Assembly: GCA_019637195.1 (NCBI GenBank)
Contig: JAHBWA010000006.1
Coordinates: 62,001 to 126,000, forward strand
Reading direction: 5' to 3'
Length of the DNA stretch: 64,000 nt
Origin: Labilithrix sp.
GTDB lineage: Bacteria; Myxococcota_A; Polyangia; Polyangiales; Polyangiaceae
Shown here: one piece after another, positions 51,103 through 59,000 of the stretch
How the letters are laid out: every line of letters begins with the position of its first letter
Numbering within the stretch: the stretch's first letter is position 1
Made by a program: the position numbers and the translations under genes
Notes under the pieces: generated by a model
The model's database searches: none
What the model was told of the DNA's origin: nothing
What the model saw: only the letters and a program-made list of their open reading frames with translations

Positions 51103-52197
51103 GTGACTCGCTTCGACAACGCAAGCGTCCGGGCGGCGTGTGAGGGGCAGCGGCTCGGGCGGGGTGGGACCTTCTCGCGCCGCGCGCGCGGCCTCTCCGG
51201 TGCGATCGCGATCGCGCTGGCCGCGTCGAGCTGCCAGGGTGCGTCCGACGCGGGGCGCGGACCGTCCGTGCCCGCGGCGCCGGCGCCGGCGACTCCGCAG
51301 GCGAAGTCCGCCTCCTCCGCGTCGTCGGACGCACCCGCGTCGATCGCGCCGGAGCCCGCCGCGGCGCCTGCGCCGGAGCCCGAGCCCGAGCCGGCGCCGC
51401 GCCCGGAGCTCCCGCGCGGCGGTCGCGAGCTCTTCCCCGCGTATCGGCTCGCGGGGTTCTGCGGTACGCCCGGCGCGCCTGCGCTCGGCAGGCTCCTCGG
51501 GAAGCTCCCGGCGAAGACGAAGCAGCTCGTCTCGTACGCCGACAAGTACGCAGGAGACCGCAAGGTGCTGCCGGCGTTCGAGCTCATCGCCGTCATCGTG
51601 ATGGGCGCCCCGGGCAAGGACGGCAAGTGGCGTCGTCGGGTCCCGAATTCCGTCGTCGAAGAATACTTGCAGGCAGCACGCGCCGCGAAGGGCCTCCTGC
51701 TGCTCAACATCCAGCCCGGACACTCGGACTTCCTGACCGAGGTCAAACACTTCGAGAAGTACCTGCGCGAGCCCGACGTCGGCGTGGCGCTCGATCCGGA
51801 GTGGGCGATGAAGGGCAAGCAGAAGCCGGGCGCCGTCTACGGGCAGACGACCGGCGCGGTGATCAGCGAGGTCGCGGCGTACCTCTCCGGTCTCGTCGCC
51901 GAGGGCGATTTGCCGGAGAAGGCGCTCGTCTTCCATCAGGTCAACAACCACGTCGTGAAGGACGAGTCTGCGCTCGTCGCGCATCCGGGCGTCGCGATCA
52001 TCAAGGGCGTCGACGGCCTCGGGCCGAAGGCCACGAAGATCGTGACGTACAAGCACCTCGTGAAGTCGATGCCCTCGTTCGTTCACGCGGGCTTCAAGCT
52101 GTTCTTCGACGAGGACACGAAGAACGGCGGCAAGCTGATGACCCCCGATGAGGTCATGGGCCTCACGCCGGTGCCCGAGTACGTGATGTACGAGTGA
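51103..52197 (+). CDS. Secreted or lipid-anchored protein of unknown function
   Basis: 364 residues from the GTG at 51103, the last good start before a hydrophobic signal ending ALAASSC. A linker rich in Ala, Pro and Glu (about 55-100) precedes a domain of about 260 residues. Alternating strand/helix pattern with VSYADKYAGD, GLLLLNIQPGHSDF, VGVALDPEWAM, KALVFHQVNNHVV and VAIIKGVDG suggests a TIM-barrel-like fold; the acidic residues in ALDPEW could be catalytic. Frames extending far upstream cross the repeat array and are not coding. Not assigned to any family. Confidence 0.65.
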   Translation: MTRFDNASVRAACEGQRLGRGGTFSRRARGLSGAIAIALAASSCQGASDAGRGPSVPAAPAPATPQAKSASSASSDAPASIAPEPAAAPAPEPEPEPAPRPELPRGGRELFPAYRLAGFCGTPGAPALGRLLGKLPAKTKQLVSYADKYAGDRKVLPAFELIAVIVMGAPGKDGKWRRRVPNSVVEEYLQAARAAKGLLLLNIQPGHSDFLTEVKHFEKYLREPDVGVALDPEWAMKGKQKPGAVYGQTTGAVISEVAAYLSGLVAEGDLPEKALVFHQVNNHVVKDESALVAHPGVAIIKGVDGLGPKATKIVTYKHLVKSMPSFVHAGFKLFFDEDTKNGGKLMTPDEVMGLTPVPEYVMYE

Positions 52198-52207
52198 CGT
52201 AGGTAGG

Positions 52208-52254
52208 CGTCCGCGTCCGCCGCACGGGCGTCTTCGCCGCTGGGCACGCGGACG
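52208..52254. promoter_or_regulatory. Inverted repeat upstream of the third kinase gene
   Basis: CGTCCGCGT (52208-52216) and ACGCGGACG (52246-52254) are perfect inverted copies 29 bases apart, 11 bases after one stop and 19 before the next start. They could form a long-loop terminator or a pair of operator half-sites. Confidence 0.35.
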
Positions 52255-52273
52255 ATGCTACCTTCCTGGCGAG

Positions 52274-53956
52274 GTGGGAACGAGCTTCGGCAGCGAGCTC
52301 GTGGGCAGGGTGCTCGCGGGCCGATACGAGATCCGGCGGGCGCTGGGCCAAGGCGGGATGGGCGCCGTCTACGAGGCTCGCGAGACGTCGACGGGCCGCC
52401 GCGTGGCGATCAAGGTGCTCTTCGAGTCCGACGCGCGCAGCCTCGAGCGCTTTCGCCAGGAGGCGATCGCGCTGACGAAGCTCGATCACCCGAACGTCGT
52501 CCAGACGCATGGCTTCCACGACGAGCCCGGAGGTCCGGCGTTCATCGTCATGGAGCACGTCGAGGGCTCGTCGCTCAAGAGCCACCTCGTCGCGCGCGGG
52601 CCGCTCGGCCAGGCCGAAGCGGTCGCGATCGCCTCGGCGATGCTCGGCGCGCTCGAGGTCGCCCACCGCGCCGGGATCGTCCACCGCGACATCAAGCCGG
52701 CGAACGTGATGCTGGCGCGCGGCGCGGACGGGACCGAGACGGTCAAGCTCGTCGACTTCGGCATCGCGAAGCTTGCCGAGGGCGGGCTGCGGACGACGAC
52801 CGGTGTGTTCCTCGGGACGCCCGGCTACCTCGCGCCGGAGCAGGTCTCCGGCGGCGTCGTCGACGGGCGGACCGACGTGTGGGCCGTCGGCGTCACGCTC
52901 TTCGAGATGCTCGCCGGGACGCGCCCGTGGCGGAGCCGCGTCCCGGCGGAGGTGATCGCCGAGTCGCTGCTCGAGGCGCCGCTGCCGCTGCGAGGCTTCG
53001 CCCCCGACGTGAGCCCCGAGCTCGAGGCGATCGTCGCGCGCGCGCTCGATCGGTCGCCCGACGCGCGCTTCGCCGGCGCCGGGGCGATGCGCGCGGCCCT
53101 GATCGCGGTCGCTCCGACGGTGTCGCGCTCGGCCCCAGGTCTCGCGGAGGCGCCCGCTCCGCCCGCGTCCACCCACGAGCGTCGCGTCTTCGCCGTCGCC
53201 ACGCTCGCGAGCCTCGCCGTCGGCGGCGCCGGGCTCGCCGGTGTGCTCGTGCACATGAGCGCGTCGCGCCCGACAGGCGATCCGGCGGACCTCGCCGCGG
53301 CCGATGGCGCCGCGCTCGAGCTCGGCGCGCTGCTGGCCGACGCGGATGCGCCTCCGGGGACGCGGCGCGCGGCTGAGCTCGGAGGAGCGGCGAGCGGTGA
53401 AGCGGCCGCGGACGCTGGCGGCGGTGGCGCCGGCGCAGATGGCGACGCGGTCGGGGCGGGTGACGGCGCGGATGGCGGCGGCGTGGGCGTGGCGGGTGAC
53501 GGTGCGGACGGCGCCGGCGGTGCGAGCGCGGCGGGAGGTGGAGCCGCGGGAGCCGGGCGAGCCGGTGGCGCGCGAGGCGCCGTGCGGAGCGTGTGCGCGC
53601 CACATCTGGGGGCACGACCTCGCGAGCTCTGGTGCGCGCGAGACCACAGCACGCGCTGCGCGTGCATCAGCGAGGTCAGCACGGCGAGCCTGTGCCCGGT
53701 GCCGTTCACCCGTCCTCCTGCGCGCATCTCCTTCTGCGCGCCTGGTCCGAGCAGCTACCCGCGCAACGAGACGCTCGCGTGCCGCGGGTTCGTCGACGCG
53801 GTGGACGGCGGCGTCGAGTCGGGCCGGCTGTACTGCGTCGTCTGCACGATCCAGGACGCGATCAAGGACGCGGTCCGCGCGGTTCCGGGCACCCGCTGCC
53901 GCGGCATCGACTACGCCGGCGTGTGGCACGACGGCGTCTACGTCGCCGCCGAGTGA
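52274..53956 (+). CDS. Ser/Thr kinase with extracytoplasmic Cys-rich domain
   Basis: 560 residues from a GTG start. The kinase domain (about 12-275) is complete: ALGQGGMGAVYEA, VAIKVL, HRDIKPANVML, LVDFGIAKL, APEQVSGG. A transmembrane helix (about 310-332) is followed by a Gly/Ala/Asp-rich linker of about 100 residues (repeated GADGxG units) and a C-terminal domain of about 120 residues with ten cysteines (CAPHLGARPRELWCARD, CACI, CRGFVDAVDGG, LYCVVC). The tail would lie in the periplasm and be held by disulfides; it may sense a ligand. I do not recognise the tail family. The gene is monocistronic. Confidence 0.88.
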   Translation: MGTSFGSELVGRVLAGRYEIRRALGQGGMGAVYEARETSTGRRVAIKVLFESDARSLERFRQEAIALTKLDHPNVVQTHGFHDEPGGPAFIVMEHVEGSSLKSHLVARGPLGQAEAVAIASAMLGALEVAHRAGIVHRDIKPANVMLARGADGTETVKLVDFGIAKLAEGGLRTTTGVFLGTPGYLAPEQVSGGVVDGRTDVWAVGVTLFEMLAGTRPWRSRVPAEVIAESLLEAPLPLRGFAPDVSPELEAIVARALDRSPDARFAGAGAMRAALIAVAPTVSRSAPGLAEAPAPPASTHERRVFAVATLASLAVGGAGLAGVLVHMSASRPTGDPADLAAADGAALELGALLADADAPPGTRRAAELGGAASGEAAADAGGGGAGADGDAVGAGDGADGGGVGVAGDGADGAGGASAAGGGAAGAGRAGGARGAVRSVCAPHLGARPRELWCARDHSTRCACISEVSTASLCPVPFTRPPARISFCAPGPSSYPRNETLACRGFVDAVDGGVESGRLYCVVCTIQDAIKDAVRAVPGTRCRGIDYAGVWHDGVYVAAE

Positions 53957-54135
53957 CGCCGGCTGCGGCGTGCGTCGGGCGCACTGGGCGCCGCCCTCAG
54001 GAGTCACGAGCGCTCGTAGCTCCGACGGCGAGCTTCGAAGTCGAGCACGTCCGCCTTTGGCGGCGCGAGGGGGGGCTCCTGCGGTTCGAGGCGACGATCG
54101 CGCCACCTGCGCGCGCGGCGGCGGCCGCGCGAACG

Positions 54136-55080
54136 CTACTCCGGTGCAGGCACGGCGTTCAGCGTGCTGCGAACCACGTTCGCGAAGGCGGCGCCCTCGT
54201 CCTTGGCCTCGTTGCCGCCGTTCGTAGCCATCGCCAGTACGGCGCTCTTGCTCGGAACGATGATGAGCGCCGCGCGGAAGCCTGGTCCGCTTCCATCGTG
54301 CTCCAGGCTCGTCGCGTCGAGCCTGGTGTCGAGAAAGAGCCCGAGCGCTTTCCCCTCCGGCGCGGTCATCTCGTGAAGAGGTGACGCAAGATCCTTCGAT
54401 GCCGCCACGACGACCGAGCCGAACCGGGCGAGGTCAGGCATCGACGCCCAGAGGCCGGTAAACGGGAGGGCGTAGCGGCTCGCGTACCAACCCGGTTCGT
54501 TGAACTTGACGGCCCCCTGGACGATGACGCGACCGCGAGCAGCATCGTCACCGAGCGTCGTAGGCCAGAATGTCGAGTGCGCCATCCCGAGCTCGCTCAG
54601 GTAGGTGGCCATGCAGTCGGCGAAGGAGCAGCCCCCCGTGCGTTCGATGATCGCTCCGAGAAGCGCGTAGCCGGTGTTCGAATATTTGTACTGGCCGGGG
54701 GGCCCGTCGAGGGCGAGGTCCCAGGAATCCGTGAGGACGCGAAGCAGGTCCGGCGATGACCACCGATTCGCGACCTTTTGCTCGAGGTCCTTTGGCACCT
54801 GCGGAAGTCCGCTTCGGTGTTGGACGAGCTGGCGCACCGTGATCGTTCCCGCGCGATCGACGCTACCCTCGTCGACGAGCTTCACGCCGGGCAGATGCTT
54901 CGAGATCGGCTCGTCGAGCCCGATCGCCTTGGCGTGCGCGAGGCTGACGATGCGCGCGGCCGTGAGGACCTTGCTCACGCTCGCTACGTTGAATCGTGAG
55001 TCGTTCGTTGCAGACGGCCCGCCTTCCCAGAGCGTACCGAGCGCAACGGTGCTTTCGATGGTGCCGACTGCGCCCGTCAC
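54136..55080 (-). CDS. Serine hydrolase (class C beta-lactamase family), start uncertain
   Basis: 314 residues from GTG at 55080, the first standard start codon in a frame that stays open to 55626. All three active-site motifs of the penicillin-binding-protein-like esterase fold are present: SVSK (SxxK) in NVASVSKVLTA, YSN in YKYSNTGYALLG, and HDG in LEHDGSGPGF. No signal peptide is seen. Homology seems to reach a few residues upstream of the GTG, so the original start may be lost: the upstream DNA is the debris of another gene. Probable esterase, D-aminopeptidase or similar; beta-lactam resistance is not implied. Confidence 0.72.
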   Translation of the reverse strand: MTGAVGTIESTVALGTLWEGGPSATNDSRFNVASVSKVLTAARIVSLAHAKAIGLDEPISKHLPGVKLVDEGSVDRAGTITVRQLVQHRSGLPQVPKDLEQKVANRWSSPDLLRVLTDSWDLALDGPPGQYKYSNTGYALLGAIIERTGGCSFADCMATYLSELGMAHSTFWPTTLGDDAARGRVIVQGAVKFNEPGWYASRYALPFTGLWASMPDLARFGSVVVAASKDLASPLHEMTAPEGKALGLFLDTRLDATSLEHDGSGPGFRAALIIVPSKSAVLAMATNGGNEAKDEGAAFANVVRSTLNAVPAPE

Positions 55081-55230
55081 CGCCGCCGCCGTCCCGAAGG
55101 GCGTTTCGATGAGCGGCGAGACTGCGCTCGCCAGCCGATCATGAAGCCGTTGTCGTTCATCGGTGGCCGCGGCGCTTCCACCGTCCGCCTCATTGACTGC
55201 GACGTTCCCCTCCGGAACATGCCCACCCTC

Positions 55231-55433
55231 TTTCCCTGTTCGGGATCGATGATCGGTCTTCCGGCTTCGTCGATGAGCCCCATCGCGCGGAGCGCTTCGG
55301 GGCCCGCCGCGCTGTTGAGCGAGGTGCCGACGACGACGCCCGGGTGCACGGCGTAGCCGCGGATCCCGTCCTTCGACCAGCGGCGATCCAGCTCCACCGC
55401 GAAGAGCACGTTCGCCTTCTTGGACTGCGCGTC
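55231..55433 (-). pseudogene. C-terminal fragment of an SDR gene
   Basis: The minus strand codes for DAQSKKANVLFAVELDRRW and AVHPGVVVGTSLNS, then PIIDPEQGK. This is the stretch of retinol-dehydrogenase-like SDRs that starts at the YxxSK active site; the tyrosine position is now Asp and everything before it is gone, as is the true C-terminus. It ends within the region that precedes the serine hydrolase frame. No functional enzyme can be made. Confidence 0.75.
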
Positions 55434-55477
55434 GATCGTTCGCTCCGCTCGGCGGCCGTGCGCGGCGCGTCGATCGC

Positions 55478-55783
55478 TTGCCCGACGGCCGCACGTGCCT
55501 CGTGTTCCGCGAGCTCGAGCGCGGCCGCCGCGCGGACGTGACGGTGCTCGGTCCGTTCACGCGGGCAAACATCGGCGTCACGCCGAAGGAGTTCGCGCGC
55601 GGCGCCCGCCTCCGGCGCGCGCTCACGCTGTCGTCGACGTCGACGAGCTGGCTCCGCGTCGCGCTCGACGCGGGCTACTACGACCACGCGCACCTGATCG
55701 CCGACTTCCGCGATCTCGTGGGCCTCACGCCCATCGCGTTCGCGAAGCGAAGGAGCGAGCCGAATCCGCAACCAAGGCGGTGA
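55478..55783 (+). pseudogene. Remnant of an AraC-family regulator
   Basis: The plus strand codes for PDGRTCLVFRELERGRRADVTVLGPFTRA, like the N-terminal domain of DUF6597-type AraC regulators, and then jumps directly to IGVTPKEFARGARLRRAL and AGYYDHAHLIADFRDLVGLTPIAF, the AraC DNA-binding region. The first 30 or so residues and roughly 100 internal residues are missing. It is head to head with the SDR fragment. Some DNA-binding helices survive, but a working regulator is unlikely. Confidence 0.75.
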
Positions 55784-56022
55784 GGGCCGGGTCGGGCAGC
55801 CCCCAAGGCCGCCACTCTTCGGTCGGCGCCGTGTCGATCCCTCCCGCGTTCTGACACACGGGACGCGGTGGCTGCGGCGAACCGAATGCCGCTCGGTCCG
55901 ACGGCGATGCGCGCATTCGCCAAACGCGCTGGAGTGGCGAGGTGGCGTCATTGCAACGCTGCGTTGAAGCCGCTCCAGCTCGATGCCGCTCTCGTCGCGT
56001 CGCGGCGCGCCGGAGAGCGCGC

Positions 56023-57822
56023 TCAGTCTCCCGCTGCGACGCCGTGGATATAGGACATGTCCGGCGTCATCCCGCGCAGCCGCCCAGGAGCGATCGTGAC
56101 GAGCGTGGGGAACCCGGTGTCGACGAACCCGGGAGGCAGCCCCGGCATGGATCGCTCGAGCCGGAAGCCGCGCTCCTGGATGGCGCAGAGCAGGTCGGGC
56201 GAAAAGCGCGGGTCGACGCTGTTCTTGGCGTAGTCGATCGCGTGCGAGACGTGGTCGTACGAGAAGTACCCGACGCGCGGCTCGAGCACGGCGTCCTCGG
56301 CGTCGAGGCCGCGGCCGATGACCGCGTCGAGGATCTGCACGTCGGCCGGATGCAGGCCCGTCCCGTAGACGGTGAGCGCCGCGACCGGCGCGCCGTCCTT
56401 GAACACGAGGGTCGAGCTCAGCGGATCGATCCGCACGGGCAGCTTCGCCTTCGTGGCGTCGTCGAAGCTGTTCGGCGCGGCGGTCGAGAGCGGGACACCG
56501 CCGACGAAGAGGCCCTCGCCCCAGTTCATGGTCTCGATCGTGTGCGTACCGACGACGATGTTCCCGCTCGCGTCGACGACGATGACCGCGGACGAGTGCG
56601 TGCCGGCCTTCTGCGGCGGAGGCGCCGGCTCGGCGAGCCCTGCGCGCACGCGCGCGGTGACCTCGGCGGCCGCCGCGATGACGTCCGGCTCGCTCGCCGC
56701 GCCCCTCGAGACGACCGCGCGATCGTGGAGCATCGGCAGCGAGTGCGTCGCGCGCTGCACGCGGAGGAGCATCTCGAGCGCGCCGGCCGAGCGAGACGGC
56801 GGCTCGGGGGCCGCGCCCGCGCGCAGGGCCTCGTACGCCTGGAGCGAGACGAGCACCTTCACGCCTCCATGGCCCGCGGCGTAGACGTCGTGGCCCAGGT
56901 AGCGTCCGTGGATCGGCGCGGCCAGCTCGGGCCGGTATGCTTCGAAGTCTCGGGGCGTGAGCGTGCCGCCGTGCTCGTTCGCCATCGCCGCCGCCTCGCG
57001 GGCCCACCGCCCCTTGTAGAACCACGACGGATCCTTGCCGTAGCTGCGAAGCGTGGCGCCGAGCTCGGCGAGCACGAGGGTCTGCCCCTCCGCGATCGGC
57101 TTGCCTTCCCGGAAGAACGCCTTCTTCCCGTACGCGGACTTCTCGAGCTTCTCGCGATGACCAGCGATCGAGCGCGCGTAGAGGTGATCGGCCGGGAAGC
57201 CGTCCGTCGCGAGCTTCGCCGCGGGCTCGACGAGCGCGGAGAGCGGCTTCTTGCCGAACCGGCGGGCGAGCTCCGCGTAGGCCGCGGGGGCGCCGGGGAC
57301 GAGCACCATCTTGCCGATCTCCGTGTCGCCCGCCTTCCATCTCCGCGCAGGATCGATCGGGTCCGCGACGCCGCCGTGCACGTACGTCAGCTGCTTGGTC
57401 TTCGCGTCGTAGACGAGCACGCCGGCGAGGCCGGCGGTCGACGTGACCCCCGGGAGGACGACGTCTTGCACCAGCGTGGCGGCGACGAACGCGTCCGCGG
57501 CCGTGCCGCCGGACCGGAGGACGGCGAGCCCCGCCTCGGTGGCGAGAGCATGCGAGGTCGCGACCATCTGCTTCGTCGCCGAGCCCATCGTGCCGCGCTT
57601 CGCGGCGAAGCGCGCCGCCACGTCGGCCTCGGCCTCCTTCGGCAGCCCGAAGTCGTCTCCGACGCATGGGCCCCGCGCGATCGCGTCGGCGCCGGCGTCG
57701 GCCGCCCCCTCCGCTCGCGCCGCCTTCGGCGCCGGCCGCTCTTGCGCCGCCGGCGACTGCGGTGACGCGCACCCGGCGAGGAGGACGACGACAGCGCCGA
57801 GGCGAAGAGGCCGCGCGAACAT
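56023..57822 (-). CDS. ggt: Gamma-glutamyltransferase-family lipoprotein with altered active site
   Basis: 599 residues. The signal ends VVLLAGC. The mature protein aligns by eye with GGT proenzymes: ATSHALATEAGLAVLRSGGTAADA, VVLPGVTSTAGLAGVLVYD, LVPGAPAAYAELARRFG. At the self-cleavage site active enzymes read TTH with the first Thr as nucleophile; here it reads Gly407-Thr408-His409. The GSPGG oxyanion loop is replaced by YGTGLHP, although PLSST is kept. The length is normal. It may use the remaining Thr, or have lost glutathione hydrolase activity. It stands alone. Confidence 0.8.
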   Translation of the reverse strand: MFARPLRLGAVVVLLAGCASPQSPAAQERPAPKAARAEGAADAGADAIARGPCVGDDFGLPKEAEADVAARFAAKRGTMGSATKQMVATSHALATEAGLAVLRSGGTAADAFVAATLVQDVVLPGVTSTAGLAGVLVYDAKTKQLTYVHGGVADPIDPARRWKAGDTEIGKMVLVPGAPAAYAELARRFGKKPLSALVEPAAKLATDGFPADHLYARSIAGHREKLEKSAYGKKAFFREGKPIAEGQTLVLAELGATLRSYGKDPSWFYKGRWAREAAAMANEHGGTLTPRDFEAYRPELAAPIHGRYLGHDVYAAGHGGVKVLVSLQAYEALRAGAAPEPPSRSAGALEMLLRVQRATHSLPMLHDRAVVSRGAASEPDVIAAAAEVTARVRAGLAEPAPPPQKAGTHSSAVIVVDASGNIVVGTHTIETMNWGEGLFVGGVPLSTAAPNSFDDATKAKLPVRIDPLSSTLVFKDGAPVAALTVYGTGLHPADVQILDAVIGRGLDAEDAVLEPRVGYFSYDHVSHAIDYAKNSVDPRFSPDLLCAIQERGFRLERSMPGLPPGFVDTGFPTLVTIAPGRLRGMTPDMSYIHGVAAGD

Positions 57823-57979
57823 GCGACAGGGTTATCAGATGGCGCGCGCGTCGGCCCACGTGGATGGCCGCACGGGCCAGGCTCCCGTCAGGACCGCGCC
57901 GACCTGCTTGGATCCGCGGGAGCGCAGCGCTCGAGCCGCGGACACCCCCACGCTCTCCGGCGCGCGCGGGCGGCGTCGT

Positions 57980-58579
57980 TCATCGCGCCCAGAGCACGGC
58001 GAGATCGAGCTCGATGGCGTCGAACGGCTCGGCGCGTGGACGCTCATCGCCGTGGTGGACGCCGAGCAGCAGATAGCCCTCACGCTCCAACCTGAAAATC
58101 TCCAGCGTCTGCTCGATGGGATCGACGAGCCACACGTGTCGGACCCGTTCGCGCGCGTAGAGCGGGACCTTCTGTCCCCGGTCGAAGGCCTCCGTCCGCG
58201 GCGACAGGACCTCGCATGCCCAGTCCGGTGCAAGCTCGTAGTACGGCGGCGCGTCGTCGTCGCCGACGGCATCGGGCATGCGTTCACGGCGCCAGCCGGC
58301 GAGGTCGGGGACCACGATGTCGGGCATCGTCCCGAGGTGCAGCTCCGGCTCGTCGAGGATGACCCATCCTCCCGGTCCGCCGCGACCTCGCTTGAACGGC
58401 GGGCCCAGCTCCTCGCCGAGGTTCGTCGCCGCGATGGTGTGCCGCCGCGCTGGCCGGGGCATCGTATGCAGGACGCCGCCGACGATCTCCGCGACCACGT
58501 TTGGCGGCGTGGCCCGCCACGCCGCCTCCACCCCCGGGCTGTTTCGCTCGCCGGCGATCTTCTTCGCAGGGTCGGCCAC
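57980..58579 (-). CDS. Uma2-family (DUF820) putative nuclease, second copy
   Basis: 199 residues from GTG at 58579. The PD-(D/E)xK-like core is visible: MPDIVVPDLAGW gives the Asp, WACEVLSP the Glu, and KVPLYARERVRHVWLVDPIEQTLEIF the Lys and following strands. This is a more typical Uma2 protein than the one at 36489, with no coiled-coil tail. Function unproven. Downstream of the GGT-like gene's start and transcribed toward it from 400 bases away; no evident operon. Confidence 0.85.
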   Translation of the reverse strand: MADPAKKIAGERNSPGVEAAWRATPPNVVAEIVGGVLHTMPRPARRHTIAATNLGEELGPPFKRGRGGPGGWVILDEPELHLGTMPDIVVPDLAGWRRERMPDAVGDDDAPPYYELAPDWACEVLSPRTEAFDRGQKVPLYARERVRHVWLVDPIEQTLEIFRLEREGYLLLGVHHGDERPRAEPFDAIELDLAVLWAR

Positions 58580-58758
58580 GGCCTCAGGCTAGCACCGCGC
58601 CGGGGCTTCGGCGCGCAGCGCTCTTCACCGTCGCGGCGACGACGGTTCAGCCGAACTTCCGCTCATGGCATGACGGCGGCATCACCTGGCTCGTGATGAG
58701 TGCGTCCTCGTGAACGCTGCGGCCGGTCTACCCAGCGGCTATGTCAGCGAATCATCAG

Positions 58759-58846
58759 CGGAGAGGGCGGGATTCGAACCCGCGGTCGGCTTTTGACCGA
58801 CGCTCGCTTAGCAAGCGAGTACCTTCGGCCACTCGGTCACCTCTCC
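58759..58846 (-). tRNA. tRNA-Ser (GCT anticodon)
   Basis: On the minus strand the 7-bp acceptor stem GGAGAGG/CCTCTCC, D-arm, anticodon stem-loop CTCGC-TTGCTAA-GCGAG with anticodon GCT, a long class II variable arm (GTCGG/CCGAC) and the T-arm with GGTTCGAATCC are all present, 88 nt including discriminator G. CCA is not encoded. It reads serine codons AGC and AGU. Confidence 0.97.
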
Positions 58847-59000
58847 TGAGTGGGCCTGGACGATCTACAGCGCCTTTCTCGAGCGCGCAACACCGGCGGC
58901 GCTTCCTTCGTCGAGGCGGGCCGCTGGGGCGGGCTCGGCCGCGCTGGGTGGGAGGCGTGCGGTCGCGCCGGCGGAGGCTCGGTCGGCCGCGCCTGCGGGG

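Noticed and set aside
58759..58846. Integration site next to the tRNA-Ser gene
   Set aside because: No integrase, direct repeat of the tRNA 3' end or change of base composition is seen on either side.
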